NCBI RefSeq assembly: GCF_000373105.1
Contig: NZ_KB890480.1
Location: 146,702 to 210,701 of the forward strand
Direction: 5' to 3'
Origin: Neolewinella persica DSM 23188
GTDB lineage: Bacteria; Bacteroidota; Bacteroidia; Chitinophagales; Saprospiraceae
DNA length: 64,000 nucleotides
Shown: piece after piece, positions 10,353-18,394 of the stretch
How positions within the stretch are numbered: position 1 is the first letter of the stretch
Layout of the letters: each line of letters opens with the position of its first letter
Program-made: the position numbers and the translations under genes
Notes under the pieces: model-generated
Databases searched by the model: none
Told to the model about the DNA's origin: nothing
Seen by the model: the letters and a program-made list of their open reading frames with translations, nothing else

Positions 10353-10557
10353 GAAGGACTGAAAAGGCAATTGTAGTTGTCCGATTGGCAGACGGGATTC
10401 ACCGTTCGCTTAGCAAACGAATAAAGCGTTTTCAGGATTCTGATACGGGCGGGGGCAAACCCCGTCCGTACGGAATAAATAAGTTTATTTCTGAAACCAT
10501 CCATTAAGGTATCCAACGCCGTCAAAAAATTTGCATTGATCGAGTATACTAGTGAGT

Positions 10558-10592
10558 ACACCGGTAGTCAATTGGGCTGCCGGTGTTTTTTT
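10558..10592 (+). terminator. rho-independent terminator downstream of the first susCD operon
   Basis: ACACCGGTAG (10558-10567) pairs with CTGCCGGTGT (10577-10586) across a 9-base loop; one pair is a G-T wobble. Six or more T residues follow immediately. It lies about 200 bases after the susD stop, in the 443-base gap before the next gene. Confidence 0.75.
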
Positions 10593-10645
10593 GCTTGCAC
10601 GTAAGCGATGAGGGGAATGGGCATTGACGGCATTTAAACTTCTTC

Positions 10646-10715
10646 TTGCACCTGCGCACCGCCGCCCGAAAAAGTGCAGGTGGCTGTTTTTCAGGGCGGG
10701 GACGCAGGTGCAAAG
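10646..10715. repeat. inverted pair of TTGCACCTGCG-type repeats
   Basis: TTGCACCTGCGCACCGCCGC (from 10646) and GGGCGGGGACGCAGGTGCAA (from 10694) face each other across about 27 bases that include another GTGCAGGTGG. The pair can fold into a hairpin. It lies directly upstream of the secreted glycosidase-like gene, and an in-frame ORF extension through it (ATG 10646) is not believed to be coding. Confidence 0.7.
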
Positions 10716-10795
10716 TGAGGGATTGTAAAGGCCATGGTCTTGGTCAGGCATGGGCAATAAAATCTTACCTTGCGCTGCCAAATCAAGCATTGGCA

Positions 10796-12667
10796 ATGAC
10801 CAGATATCTACCCGTTTTCGCCCTCTTTCTGCTTTTAAGCAGTGTCCAGGCCCAACTACCTGACAGCTGCAAACTCACCATGGGCACCAACCTGGCCGGG
10901 TTGGCCGACTACGGTACGGAACTACCCTTCGTAGACCTGATGCGCAACAGCCGCGAGTGGTACACCAAATCTGAAGGCGATCCGAGCTTCCCCTTCAACT
11001 CCGGTTTTGCCGATAGTCTGGCGTTGCGCTCAGACGGCTACCCGACCCATGCCCCCCAAACGGTGAACGGTTCGGAGTACCCCCAGCAGGTGGCTACCAT
11101 CTGGGGTAAAACTGACGGTTGGCCACTGGGAGAATACAAGATCTTGTGGGATGGCGACGGCGAACTCGCCTTCTTCGGTACTTACGAAAACCTGCAACGC
11201 ACGGGAGACCACCGGGCAACTTTTGACTTGGTTAACCGCATTGACGGCGTTGTCGAAATCAAGATCGACCGTAGCGAAATGGATAATCCCATCCATAATA
11301 TCCGCCTGCTCATGCCGGGGGCGGAGGCCACCTATCAGGAGCAACCTTTCAACCCCCTTTGGCTCGAAAAAGTAGACGTTTTCGAAACCGTTCGCTTCAT
11401 GGACTGGGGCTCCACCAACGGCTGGGGGACGAAAGAAGGCGAAACCGGAGACAGTACCCTCACCGATTGGGCCGGCCGCAGCCAACCCGACTACTACACC
11501 TGGACCCACAGCAAGGGCATCCCCTACGAAATGATGGTCCGCTTCATGAACGATAATGATAAAGACGGCTGGGTCTGCGTACCGCATACCGCCAGCGAAG
11601 ACTACGTCCGCGAAATGGCCCGGTTCTTCCGGGATAACCTCGAACCGGAACGGCATATCTACGTCGAATACAGCAACGAAATCTGGAACTGGATCTTCCC
11701 CCAAACGCACTGGGCCAACCGCTACGGCTGTGAGATTCCTGATATCTCCTGGCCGGAAGGTACCACCACTTTCATCCAGAATATGCTGGACGTCTGGACG
11801 GAGGAATACGCCGACGTCCCCGAACGAACCAGCCGTGTTGTGGGCGTGCAGGCCGGCTGGCTCGACGTGGCGCAGCGCGTTGCCTTCAACGTCGATGCTG
11901 CTTCGTTCGACTATGTTTCCCCCACCTACTACTTCGGCTTCACCGAAGAAGCAGAAACGGAGTTGGACGGCCTGGGGGCAAACGCCACCGTCGCTGACAT
12001 CGCCCGGCTCACCCGCCAGTCGATGCCCAATAGTTTCAGCTATATCTCAGACATCAAGACGGAACTGGCCGACGTGATCAATAAACCGCTGGCCTTCTAT
12101 GAGGGCGGCCAGCACCTCACGCCCAACCCCTTCGGCGTAGTCCCAACTTATGAAGACGCCTTGGTCGACATCCAGCGTGATACCTCGATGTACAACCTCT
12201 ACAACGAGTGGTTTGACCTCGTCCGCACCCTGCAGGACGGGGAGAAACCGCTGGCGTTGATGAATTTTTCCTTCGTCGCGCCGAGGAGTCCGCAGTTCGG
12301 CAGTTGGGGGTTGCTGGAGACTATGGACCAGGATACGTCGGTGATTCCTGCACCTAAGTATAAGGCGGTGTTGGAGAATATGGCGGGGGAGTGTTCGGGG
12401 GTTACTTCAACGACTAATCGTGGGTTTCAGGTGGCTGAGTTGAAGGTGTTTCCTAACCCCAGTCGGGGCCAGTTTACGCTGGCTGGCGTATCGGAACCCT
12501 TAGCGCTGCAAGTCTTTAATCTGGCGGGGCAATTGGTTTGGCAGGCGGAACGTCACCTGGCTGTCGCTGAGCTCAATCTTGGTGATTTACCCGCTGGGAA
12601 TTACCTTCTTATTGCGGTGGGATGGGATAGTGGAAATATTATGAGAGGCAGAGTATTGGTGAAATAG
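10796..12667 (+). CDS. secreted putative glycoside hydrolase, clan GH-A-like, with type IX sorting domain
   Basis: The start at ATG 10796 gives a clean signal peptide (MTRYLPVFALFLLLSSVQAQ) and a protein of 623 residues. An earlier in-frame ATG would translate a repeat element and is rejected. The N-terminal part (MGTNLAGLADYG) is followed by a likely (beta/alpha)8 domain. YVEYSNEIWNW resembles the Asn-Glu acid/base motif of clan GH-A, and LAFYEGGQHL may carry the nucleophile Glu. The last 75 or so residues (LKVFPNPSRGQFTLAG to the end) form a type A sorting domain for type IX secretion, so the protein is probably surface-attached or released. No specific GH family is recognised. It follows susCD after a terminator and probably acts outside the cell on the same glycan. 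Confidence 0.8.
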   Translation: MTRYLPVFALFLLLSSVQAQLPDSCKLTMGTNLAGLADYGTELPFVDLMRNSREWYTKSEGDPSFPFNSGFADSLALRSDGYPTHAPQTVNGSEYPQQVATIWGKTDGWPLGEYKILWDGDGELAFFGTYENLQRTGDHRATFDLVNRIDGVVEIKIDRSEMDNPIHNIRLLMPGAEATYQEQPFNPLWLEKVDVFETVRFMDWGSTNGWGTKEGETGDSTLTDWAGRSQPDYYTWTHSKGIPYEMMVRFMNDNDKDGWVCVPHTASEDYVREMARFFRDNLEPERHIYVEYSNEIWNWIFPQTHWANRYGCEIPDISWPEGTTTFIQNMLDVWTEEYADVPERTSRVVGVQAGWLDVAQRVAFNVDAASFDYVSPTYYFGFTEEAETELDGLGANATVADIARLTRQSMPNSFSYISDIKTELADVINKPLAFYEGGQHLTPNPFGVVPTYEDALVDIQRDTSMYNLYNEWFDLVRTLQDGEKPLALMNFSFVAPRSPQFGSWGLLETMDQDTSVIPAPKYKAVLENMAGECSGVTSTTNRGFQVAELKVFPNPSRGQFTLAGVSEPLALQVFNLAGQLVWQAERHLAVAELNLGDLPAGNYLLIAVGWDSGNIMRGRVLVK

Positions 12668-12698
12668 CTTGTTGTCCTAAGTAATCATATTAAAGCAT

Positions 12699-12706
12699 TA
12701 CATTTG
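12699..12706 (+). promoter_or_regulatory. Bacteroidota -7 box for the RloA/RloB-like cassette
   Basis: TACATTTG matches the TAnnTTTG -7 consensus and lies 18 bases before the start codon at 12725, in a distinctly AT-rich spacer. TTG triplets occur upstream at a longer than usual spacing. A transcript would start near 12712, leaving a short leader. Confidence 0.5.
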
Positions 12707-12724
12707 TAGATAATATACGAATTT

Positions 12725-14005
12725 ATGCTATTATCTTTCTCTGTAGCTAATTTTAAGTCTTTTCGTGAAGAACAGGTTTTAGATTTAACCGCTTCAGCAC
12801 TTCAACCTGCTTTTAGTTGGCTTGAGAATGCAATTGTACCCGTTGGTAAAGGCGACAATGCACTGCGAGTTAAGGCGCTTTATGGTGCGAACGCTAGCGG
12901 GAAGAGTAATTTGATTAAGGCGCTTTATGCCATGTTAAGTATAAGCTTACTATCGGCAAAGACGCCCGGAATGTTACCTTCAAACGTGCATCCTTATGCT
13001 TTTGCTGCGGGGAATAGTGCGGAGCCTTCCTCGTTTGAATTAGTGTTCGTGGCTGACAGTAAAAGGTATCGCTATGGTTTTTCTGCTACGCAGCAGGCAA
13101 TAGTGAAAGAATGGTTGTATGACGAGACGGTAAGGAAAGCTAAAGTCTTTGAAAGAGTCGGGCAATCCGCCAGCATCGGCAGAAAGTATTTTGACAATCC
13201 GGAAAGTGTTGACATTCTTGAGCGTGGTGATAACGAACTGTTTAGAGAAGATGCTTCCTTTCTTTCCGCACTAGCGCTGTTCAACGTTGGAAAGGTCGTC
13301 AAGGACGTAACTTCTTTTTTATCTGGAATTACCATTTTTGGTGACGTAGAGAAAATTTCGGTTGAGCAGAACGCTTATAAACTATTGGCTCATGAAGGGG
13401 TACGGGATAAGGTTTTGGAGCTGTTGCGTTTTGCCGGTATTGAATTTAAGGAACTTTTTGTAGTCGATAAAAAAACGCTGGAAGGGCAGGGTATTCCGCC
13501 CGTTCACCTGAAAGAACTTCAGAGCACAAAGGGGCGACTATCGTTGGTTGTGTCACACAAGTGGGGGGATGCTGAAAACGAAATATCAGGATGGTTAGTG
13601 GAAAAGAGTGAATCCCAGGGGACGCAAAAATTGCTGGTTATGGCTCCTTACATCGTGCAAACAATCCTTCAAGGTCGTATCCTTATAATAGACGAATTCG
13701 AAGCAAAACTCCATACCCGCCTCTCCCGCGAGATCGTATCCATGTTCAACTCTTCCACGGGGAACCCGAACAACGCTCAGTTTATCTTCTCGACCCACGA
13801 TACGAATCTCCTGGATCACCGGTTGTTACGCCGTGACCAGATCGATTTTGTGGAAAAAGGAAAAGACCGAGCATCCATAATCTATTCATTAGCTGACATA
13901 AAAGGGATTCGTAAGGATTCAGACTTCGAGCTTGATTACTTGGGCGGCAGCTACGGTGCGGTTCCAGATGTAACGGATTTCAATATCGCAATACTGGAAG
14001 ACTAA
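12725..14005 (+). CDS. AAA family ATPase, RloA/AbiLi-like defence component
   Basis: This 426-residue cytosolic ATPase of the SMC/OLD-like AAA_15/AAA_21 group starts with MLLSFSVANFKSFREEQ, the typical first strand of such proteins. Walker A is GANASGKS (about 54-61). Walker B is RILIIDEFEAKLH (about 318-330), and FIFSTHDTNLLD follows as the switch region. The stop overlaps the start of the RloB-like gene by one base (TAATG), pointing to translational coupling. Pairs of this kind are known as RloA/RloB and as the AbiL abortive-infection system (AbiLi plus AbiLii). The sequence is visibly AT-richer than the flanking glycan genes, which suggests horizontal transfer. A defence role is inferred from family and pairing. 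Confidence 0.85.
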   Translation: MLLSFSVANFKSFREEQVLDLTASALQPAFSWLENAIVPVGKGDNALRVKALYGANASGKSNLIKALYAMLSISLLSAKTPGMLPSNVHPYAFAAGNSAEPSSFELVFVADSKRYRYGFSATQQAIVKEWLYDETVRKAKVFERVGQSASIGRKYFDNPESVDILERGDNELFREDASFLSALALFNVGKVVKDVTSFLSGITIFGDVEKISVEQNAYKLLAHEGVRDKVLELLRFAGIEFKELFVVDKKTLEGQGIPPVHLKELQSTKGRLSLVVSHKWGDAENEISGWLVEKSESQGTQKLLVMAPYIVQTILQGRILIIDEFEAKLHTRLSREIVSMFNSSTGNPNNAQFIFSTHDTNLLDHRLLRRDQIDFVEKGKDRASIIYSLADIKGIRKDSDFELDYLGGSYGAVPDVTDFNIAILED

Positions 14006-14625
14006 TGGCCAGAATAAAAAGAAGACACCGGAAAGCGATCTCAAGAGGCAAGCGTTTTTTGATTCTGTGTGAAGGTCAGACTGAGCGACTTTACTTCAAA
14101 TCGTTTCATGACAAGGGCGTAAGCGTGGAGCCACGGGATCCTAACGGCGATCGTAGGCAATTGGTTAAGGATGCGATAAACTCTGATGACGGTTCCTACG
14201 ATCAAATATGGGTGGTTTTTGACCTGGATTATCTACCAGCCAAAGGGAAAGGTCAACTGGCAGAATTTGACGCTACTATTTTGAAGGCCCAAGAGGCTGG
14301 TATTCGGGTAGCCTATTCCGTAGATGCTTTTGAGCTGTGGTTCTGCCTGCATTATACTTATGTCAATACCCGTCAAGAGCGAACTTATTATTACGAGCAG
14401 CTCAGTAAGCGTTGGTCCGTAAATTATGAGCGGGAAGGAAAAAAAGCAAGATTTTGTCTCGGTATCCGGGAGTTATTGGAAAAGGATGAAGCCGCCAGCG
14501 AGGAAGAAGCGATTAAACGAGCTAAAAGGCTTTTGCAGAACCATGATGGCATGCCTCCGCATTCACAAAATCCGGTGACTACCGTTTTTGAATTGGTAGA
14601 GGAATTGTTGAAGGCAAGAAAGTAA
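14005..14625 (+). CDS. rloB: RloB/AbiLii-like protein
   Basis: A 206-residue protein of the RloB family. The early segment ILCEGQTERLYFKSF, with Glu23, resembles the first acidic motif of TOPRIM-like nucleases. VVFDLDY (about residue 72) resembles the DxD motif, and SVDAFELWFCLHY follows. Such partners are thought to be the effector of the ATPase encoded directly upstream; nuclease activity is inferred from the fold, not shown here. The start overlaps the ATPase stop by one base. The gene ends 49 bases before the convergent sulfatase gene. Confidence 0.85.
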   Translation: MARIKRRHRKAISRGKRFLILCEGQTERLYFKSFHDKGVSVEPRDPNGDRRQLVKDAINSDDGSYDQIWVVFDLDYLPAKGKGQLAEFDATILKAQEAGIRVAYSVDAFELWFCLHYTYVNTRQERTYYYEQLSKRWSVNYEREGKKARFCLGIRELLEKDEAASEEEAIKRAKRLLQNHDGMPPHSQNPVTTVFELVEELLKARK

Positions 14626-14673
14626 ACTTTTTTTGCAAAAGAATCAACCCGCAACTCCTTCCAAGCCCAGCCC

Positions 14674-16179
14674 TCAATAATTAGGATACTTCTCCATAGG
14701 AAATGCCTTAGTATTTCCCATCGGGCTCTTTGATCCCGGCACATACTTAGGATTAATCACCGGTACCATCCCCCCGATCTCCGCCACGTGCGCATCGATC
14801 AGTTTGCTCATCCGGGCGACGACCTTTGGATACTGCGTCGCCACGTCGTTCATCTCCGTCAGGTCTTCGGTCAGGTTGTAGAGGCGGTAGGCGGGCTGGC
14901 GATTTTCGCCCTCCCCGTACTCCTTGATGCATTTGAAGTCGCCCGACCAGGCGGCAGTGGAAGGCAGGTTGTCCGGGGCAGGCATATAGTGCGGATAGTG
15001 GCTGAAGATCGCCTCCCGTTTTAGCCGCTTTTGCTTTGTTAGCAGGGGGACGAGGTCTTCTCCATCCAGCAATTGAGCCGGATTTGCCGGAGTGCCGGTT
15101 GCCGTTAGAAAAGTAGGGTAAAAGTCGATGCTCTGGATCAGCTCATCGGATACGGAACCTGCTTCAATCTGCCCCGGCCAGGCGATGATGGCCGGCACGC
15201 GGATGCCACCGTCGTGGATGTTGCCCTTGCCGTGGCGTAGCGGATAATTATTGGTTGGGAACTCGCCGTTGATGGTGTTGTACATATTTCCGCCGTTGTC
15301 AGAAAAGAACACGATCAGGGTATTGTCCAGAATTTGCAGTTCTTCCAACTTGTCGAGGAGCATGCCGAGGCTTTGGTCTACTTTCTCCATCATTCCACCC
15401 ATTATCGGGGCATTCTGCTTACCGCGCGGGTCGGTTTTTGCGGCGTATTTATCGATCAGGTCCTGCGGTGCCTGGAAAGGGGCGTGAACACCGAATTGCC
15501 AGAAATTAAGGTAAAACGGCTCGTCTTTATGGGCTTCCATAAAGTCCATAGCCTCGTAAGTGATCCGATCGGTGATGTATTCGTGCTCCGCTCCGTCGGG
15601 AAGGTTTGCGATGCGGTAGGGGGAGAAGAAATTGGGCGGGCCGGGGTGCATCATCCCGCCAACGTTGACGTCGAAACCCTGCTGTTCGGGCCAGTAGCCC
15701 TTTTGCCCCAGGTGCCATTTCCCGATGTGGGCGGTGGTGTAGCCATTGGTTTTCAGGGCCTCGGCGATGGTGAATTCATCCAGGGGCATAAAGGTCCGGA
15801 TGCCCTGCTGCACCACCTTTTGCCAGGGGGCACCTTCCGTGCGGGTCAGGTCTTCGTTGGGATTAGGTTTCAGGTGGCCGGCCGGGGTCGTCAGGCCAAA
15901 CCGACCGGGGTGCTTGCCGGTCAGGATACTCGCCCGGGTAGGGGAGCAAAGCGGGTTGGCGGCGTAAGCACGGGTAAAGGTCATGCCCATCCTGGCCAGC
16001 CGCTCCATGTTTGGCGTCTCGTAGTATTCGCTGCCGTTCACGCTGGTGTCCATCCAGCCCATATCATCGACGAGAAACATAATGATGTTGGGCTTTTCCG
16101 GTGCTTTTTTTTGGGCGCTTGCGCAGGTGCAAAGGAGGAAACCCAGGAAAAGCAGGGCGGGGTAGGGGAACTTGGGCAT
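14674..16179 (-). CDS. secreted sulfatase (S1 family, CSPTR active site)
   Basis: A 501-residue arylsulfatase-type enzyme of the alkaline-phosphatase fold. The signal peptide ends in CTCASAQ, giving a likely AXA cut site before QKK. FLVDDMGWMD supplies metal-binding Asp residues. LCSPTRASILTGK is the C-x-P-x-R signature, with Cys78 to be converted to formylglycine. IGKWHLGQKG and FFSDNGG are further active-site segments. It would remove sulfate esters from a sugar. No formylglycine-generating enzyme or anSME gene lies in this window, so maturation must come from elsewhere. The signal-peptide codons coincide with a copy of the interspersed TTGCACCTGCG repeat. Confidence 0.93.
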   Translation of the reverse strand: MPKFPYPALLFLGFLLCTCASAQKKAPEKPNIIMFLVDDMGWMDTSVNGSEYYETPNMERLARMGMTFTRAYAANPLCSPTRASILTGKHPGRFGLTTPAGHLKPNPNEDLTRTEGAPWQKVVQQGIRTFMPLDEFTIAEALKTNGYTTAHIGKWHLGQKGYWPEQQGFDVNVGGMMHPGPPNFFSPYRIANLPDGAEHEYITDRITYEAMDFMEAHKDEPFYLNFWQFGVHAPFQAPQDLIDKYAAKTDPRGKQNAPIMGGMMEKVDQSLGMLLDKLEELQILDNTLIVFFSDNGGNMYNTINGEFPTNNYPLRHGKGNIHDGGIRVPAIIAWPGQIEAGSVSDELIQSIDFYPTFLTATGTPANPAQLLDGEDLVPLLTKQKRLKREAIFSHYPHYMPAPDNLPSTAAWSGDFKCIKEYGEGENRQPAYRLYNLTEDLTEMNDVATQYPKVVARMSKLIDAHVAEIGGMVPVINPKYVPGSKSPMGNTKAFPMEKYPNY

Positions 16180-16319
16180 GGATCGCTTTTTATCGTGCTC
16201 AAATTAATGGTAGGACAACAACAGGGCGTCCTGTACTCTCGGGTCTTGACGTTGGCAGAGAGGGGTGGTTGCGGTGTATTCCGGCGGCCGGTGCTCCCTT
16301 TTTACGGCGGGATTAACCG

Positions 16320-17480
16320 TTACCCTCTCGCCCGCAGTTTAGCTTTAAACATTCGCGCCGCACTGGTGTAGCCGCCTTCCGTTCCGTCCACAAAGTGGAC
16401 GTGGTCCTCGTCGTGATCGCGGACATAGCAAGACATGACCGATGCGTGGGTAACGTGCATACCAAAAATCAGCGCCCCGGCACTTTCCTGCTTTTCCAGG
16501 TAGCGGGTTAGTTGGTCGATCTGATCTCCAGTACCGGAAATAACCGTATTGATATTACCATCCAGCATCAGGGTGTCGGTCAGTTGACTGATCTTTGCGA
16601 GGTAGTTTTTGCCGGCGACAGTTTGTTGGAAATAATAGGGTCCGTAGAGTGTGGCCAGCCAGTTGCGCAACAGGTACCGCAGCTGAAAGTGGCCAAGACT
16701 GGCGTACATTTCCCGGGCAAGGTTCACCAGACCCAGATTGAGGCGCAGGCGGCCTGATGCCACCGGCCGACGACGTTCCAATTGCCCGAAAATCTTATCC
16801 AGTTGGCCCATAACTTCCCCGTAAACCCGGCCCTGATTAGCTTCATCGTTGCAGCTTACCAGCAGGCACACGATGCGCTCTTTGTCCCGGGGCGGTTTAA
16901 TCTCGTTCCAGCGACATTCCATGCCCGTCAGGTCAGGTATTGCCAGTTCCGAAGCAACGGCTTCCGCATCGGTAAAGGAGGCTTTAATGCGACGTTCTGC
17001 TTCTTTGAGGCCGTTGCCCAGTACCACCGGGACGACGTATAACCTGGAAAGTCTCGCCACTGCTATCTGGATGCTGGTACCGCCATCATAAACCTCTGCT
17101 ACCTGCATAGATCCGACCCGCAGCACCAAATCCATCTGATTGCTGATGTGGTGGCGATAGTTATTGAGATCACTAACGAGCTCCTCCGCAAGCTTTGGCG
17201 GTGCGATGAAAGTAGCCCCGTCGCCGCCGAAGAAATAAGGAATTTTCAGCTCGTTGTAGTCCGCCTTCAGCCGGTTAAGGACGGTAATTATACCACCCGT
17301 TGCCGCCAGGTTGACTTCGTGGTGCCGGCCGGCAGCGACGGCCTGCGTCGAACCGATGATGTCGATTACGATGACCTGCCAATTTGCCGGGACAGCGTGG
17401 AACAGCTTCCTCTTTCCCAACAACTTACGCAATGGCATATTTTCGACCGGCAGGTCCTGGTAAAAGGTTGGGTTGAGCAT
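16320..17480 (-). CDS. DUF3095 family protein, class III nucleotidyl cyclase-like
   Basis: A 386-residue protein matching DUF3095 by its opening FYQDLP, by VPANWQVIVIDIIGSTQAV and by GRHHEVNLAATGGI. DIIGST (Asp40) followed by FFGGDGATF (about 84-91) resembles the two-Asp metal site of class III adenylate/guanylate cyclases. No signal peptide is visible, so it is probably cytosolic. Activity is unproven: the family was named as of unknown function, and whether it makes a cyclic nucleotide is inference. Its link to the surrounding glycan genes is unclear. Confidence 0.8.
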   Translation of the reverse strand: MLNPTFYQDLPVENMPLRKLLGKRKLFHAVPANWQVIVIDIIGSTQAVAAGRHHEVNLAATGGIITVLNRLKADYNELKIPYFFGGDGATFIAPPKLAEELVSDLNNYRHHISNQMDLVLRVGSMQVAEVYDGGTSIQIAVARLSRLYVVPVVLGNGLKEAERRIKASFTDAEAVASELAIPDLTGMECRWNEIKPPRDKERIVCLLVSCNDEANQGRVYGEVMGQLDKIFGQLERRRPVASGRLRLNLGLVNLAREMYASLGHFQLRYLLRNWLATLYGPYYFQQTVAGKNYLAKISQLTDTLMLDGNINTVISGTGDQIDQLTRYLEKQESAGALIFGMHVTHASVMSCYVRDHDEDHVHFVDGTEGGYTSAARMFKAKLRARG

Positions 17481-17672
17481 TGTATTGATACTGATGATTA
17501 TGTAACACGCTTATGACCGGAAGTGTGCGGTAGTGGGAAAGTTAGGCGGCAAGGGGCACCTGCCTGAGCTCCAGGCTCCTCTTATTGTATATTCCTTCCC
17601 TGGTAGATTATCCTGAATCTTGTGAATGAGGGGTGAACCTCACTTAAGTCTTGGGGTTTCCCTGTTTCAACC

Positions 17673-18377
17673 ATGTTCGATATGCGAAAACAATTCTACC
17701 TCTTCTTTATACTGCTGCTAAGCACCACCCTAACCGCTCAATCAGGCCCCGACGAAGATCAACTGGGTAGCTGGTACATGTATATTTTTAATACCACCTT
17801 TGGCGACGGACCCTTCGGTGTACAGGGAGACCTCCAATACCGGGCCTGGGATGCAGGGGGAGATATGGAACAGCTGCTGCTGCGCGGCGGTGTAACCTAC
17901 CGCCCTGAAGATGCCAACATCCTTTTTACCCTGGGATATGGAAACATCACTACCGGCGCTTTCGGAGACAGTGACGCCACCACCGGCGAGAGTAGAATTT
18001 ACCAGGAAGCATTGCTGCCCCAGAAACTCGGTAAGCGCTTTATGCTAACGCACCGCTTCCGCTACGAACAACGCTGGGTAGAGGGACAGGACACGCGTAC
18101 CCGCTACCGCTACAACATCTTCCTGAATGTGCTGCTCAACGACACCGAAATGAAGAAAAAGACACTTTACCTTGCCCTTTATAACGAAATCTTCATAAAC
18201 GGTCAAACCGATATTGGAAACGGTCGGGAAGTGGAACGATTTGATCGGAACCGAACCTACCTCGGCTTAGGCTACGGCCTGTCCGATAACCTACGCGTCC
18301 AGGTGGGGTGGATGAAGCAGACTACGGCTAATTGGGGGAAGGGGCAGACGCAGTTGAGCTTGCACCATAAGTTTTAA
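17673..18377 (+). CDS. DUF2490 family outer membrane-like protein
   Basis: A 234-residue exported protein with a signal peptide (LFFILLLSTTLTAQ). The rest is made of alternating amphipathic strands such as LGSWYMYIFNTTF, RFMLTHRFRYEQRWVEG, YLGLGYGLSDNLRVQVGW and a final aromatic residue (HHKF), typical of a small beta barrel in the outer membrane. It matches DUF2490. A second ATG nine bases downstream (17682, MRKQF) is an equally plausible start. The function of the family is unknown. It converges with the TPR lipoprotein gene, with only 17 bases between stops. Confidence 0.8.
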   Translation: MFDMRKQFYLFFILLLSTTLTAQSGPDEDQLGSWYMYIFNTTFGDGPFGVQGDLQYRAWDAGGDMEQLLLRGGVTYRPEDANILFTLGYGNITTGAFGDSDATTGESRIYQEALLPQKLGKRFMLTHRFRYEQRWVEGQDTRTRYRYNIFLNVLLNDTEMKKKTLYLALYNEIFINGQTDIGNGREVERFDRNRTYLGLGYGLSDNLRVQVGWMKQTTANWGKGQTQLSLHHKF

Positions 18378-18394
18378 AGAACACGGCTACCTGG

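Noticed and set aside
10646..10795. N-terminal extension of the glycosidase-like gene
   Set aside because: The frame runs through an inverted repeat pair; the signal peptide begins at 10796.
15334..16371. 345-residue plus-strand ORF opposite a sulfatase
   Set aside because: It is antisense to a gene with full sulfatase motifs and shows no recognisable domain; high-GC shadow frame.
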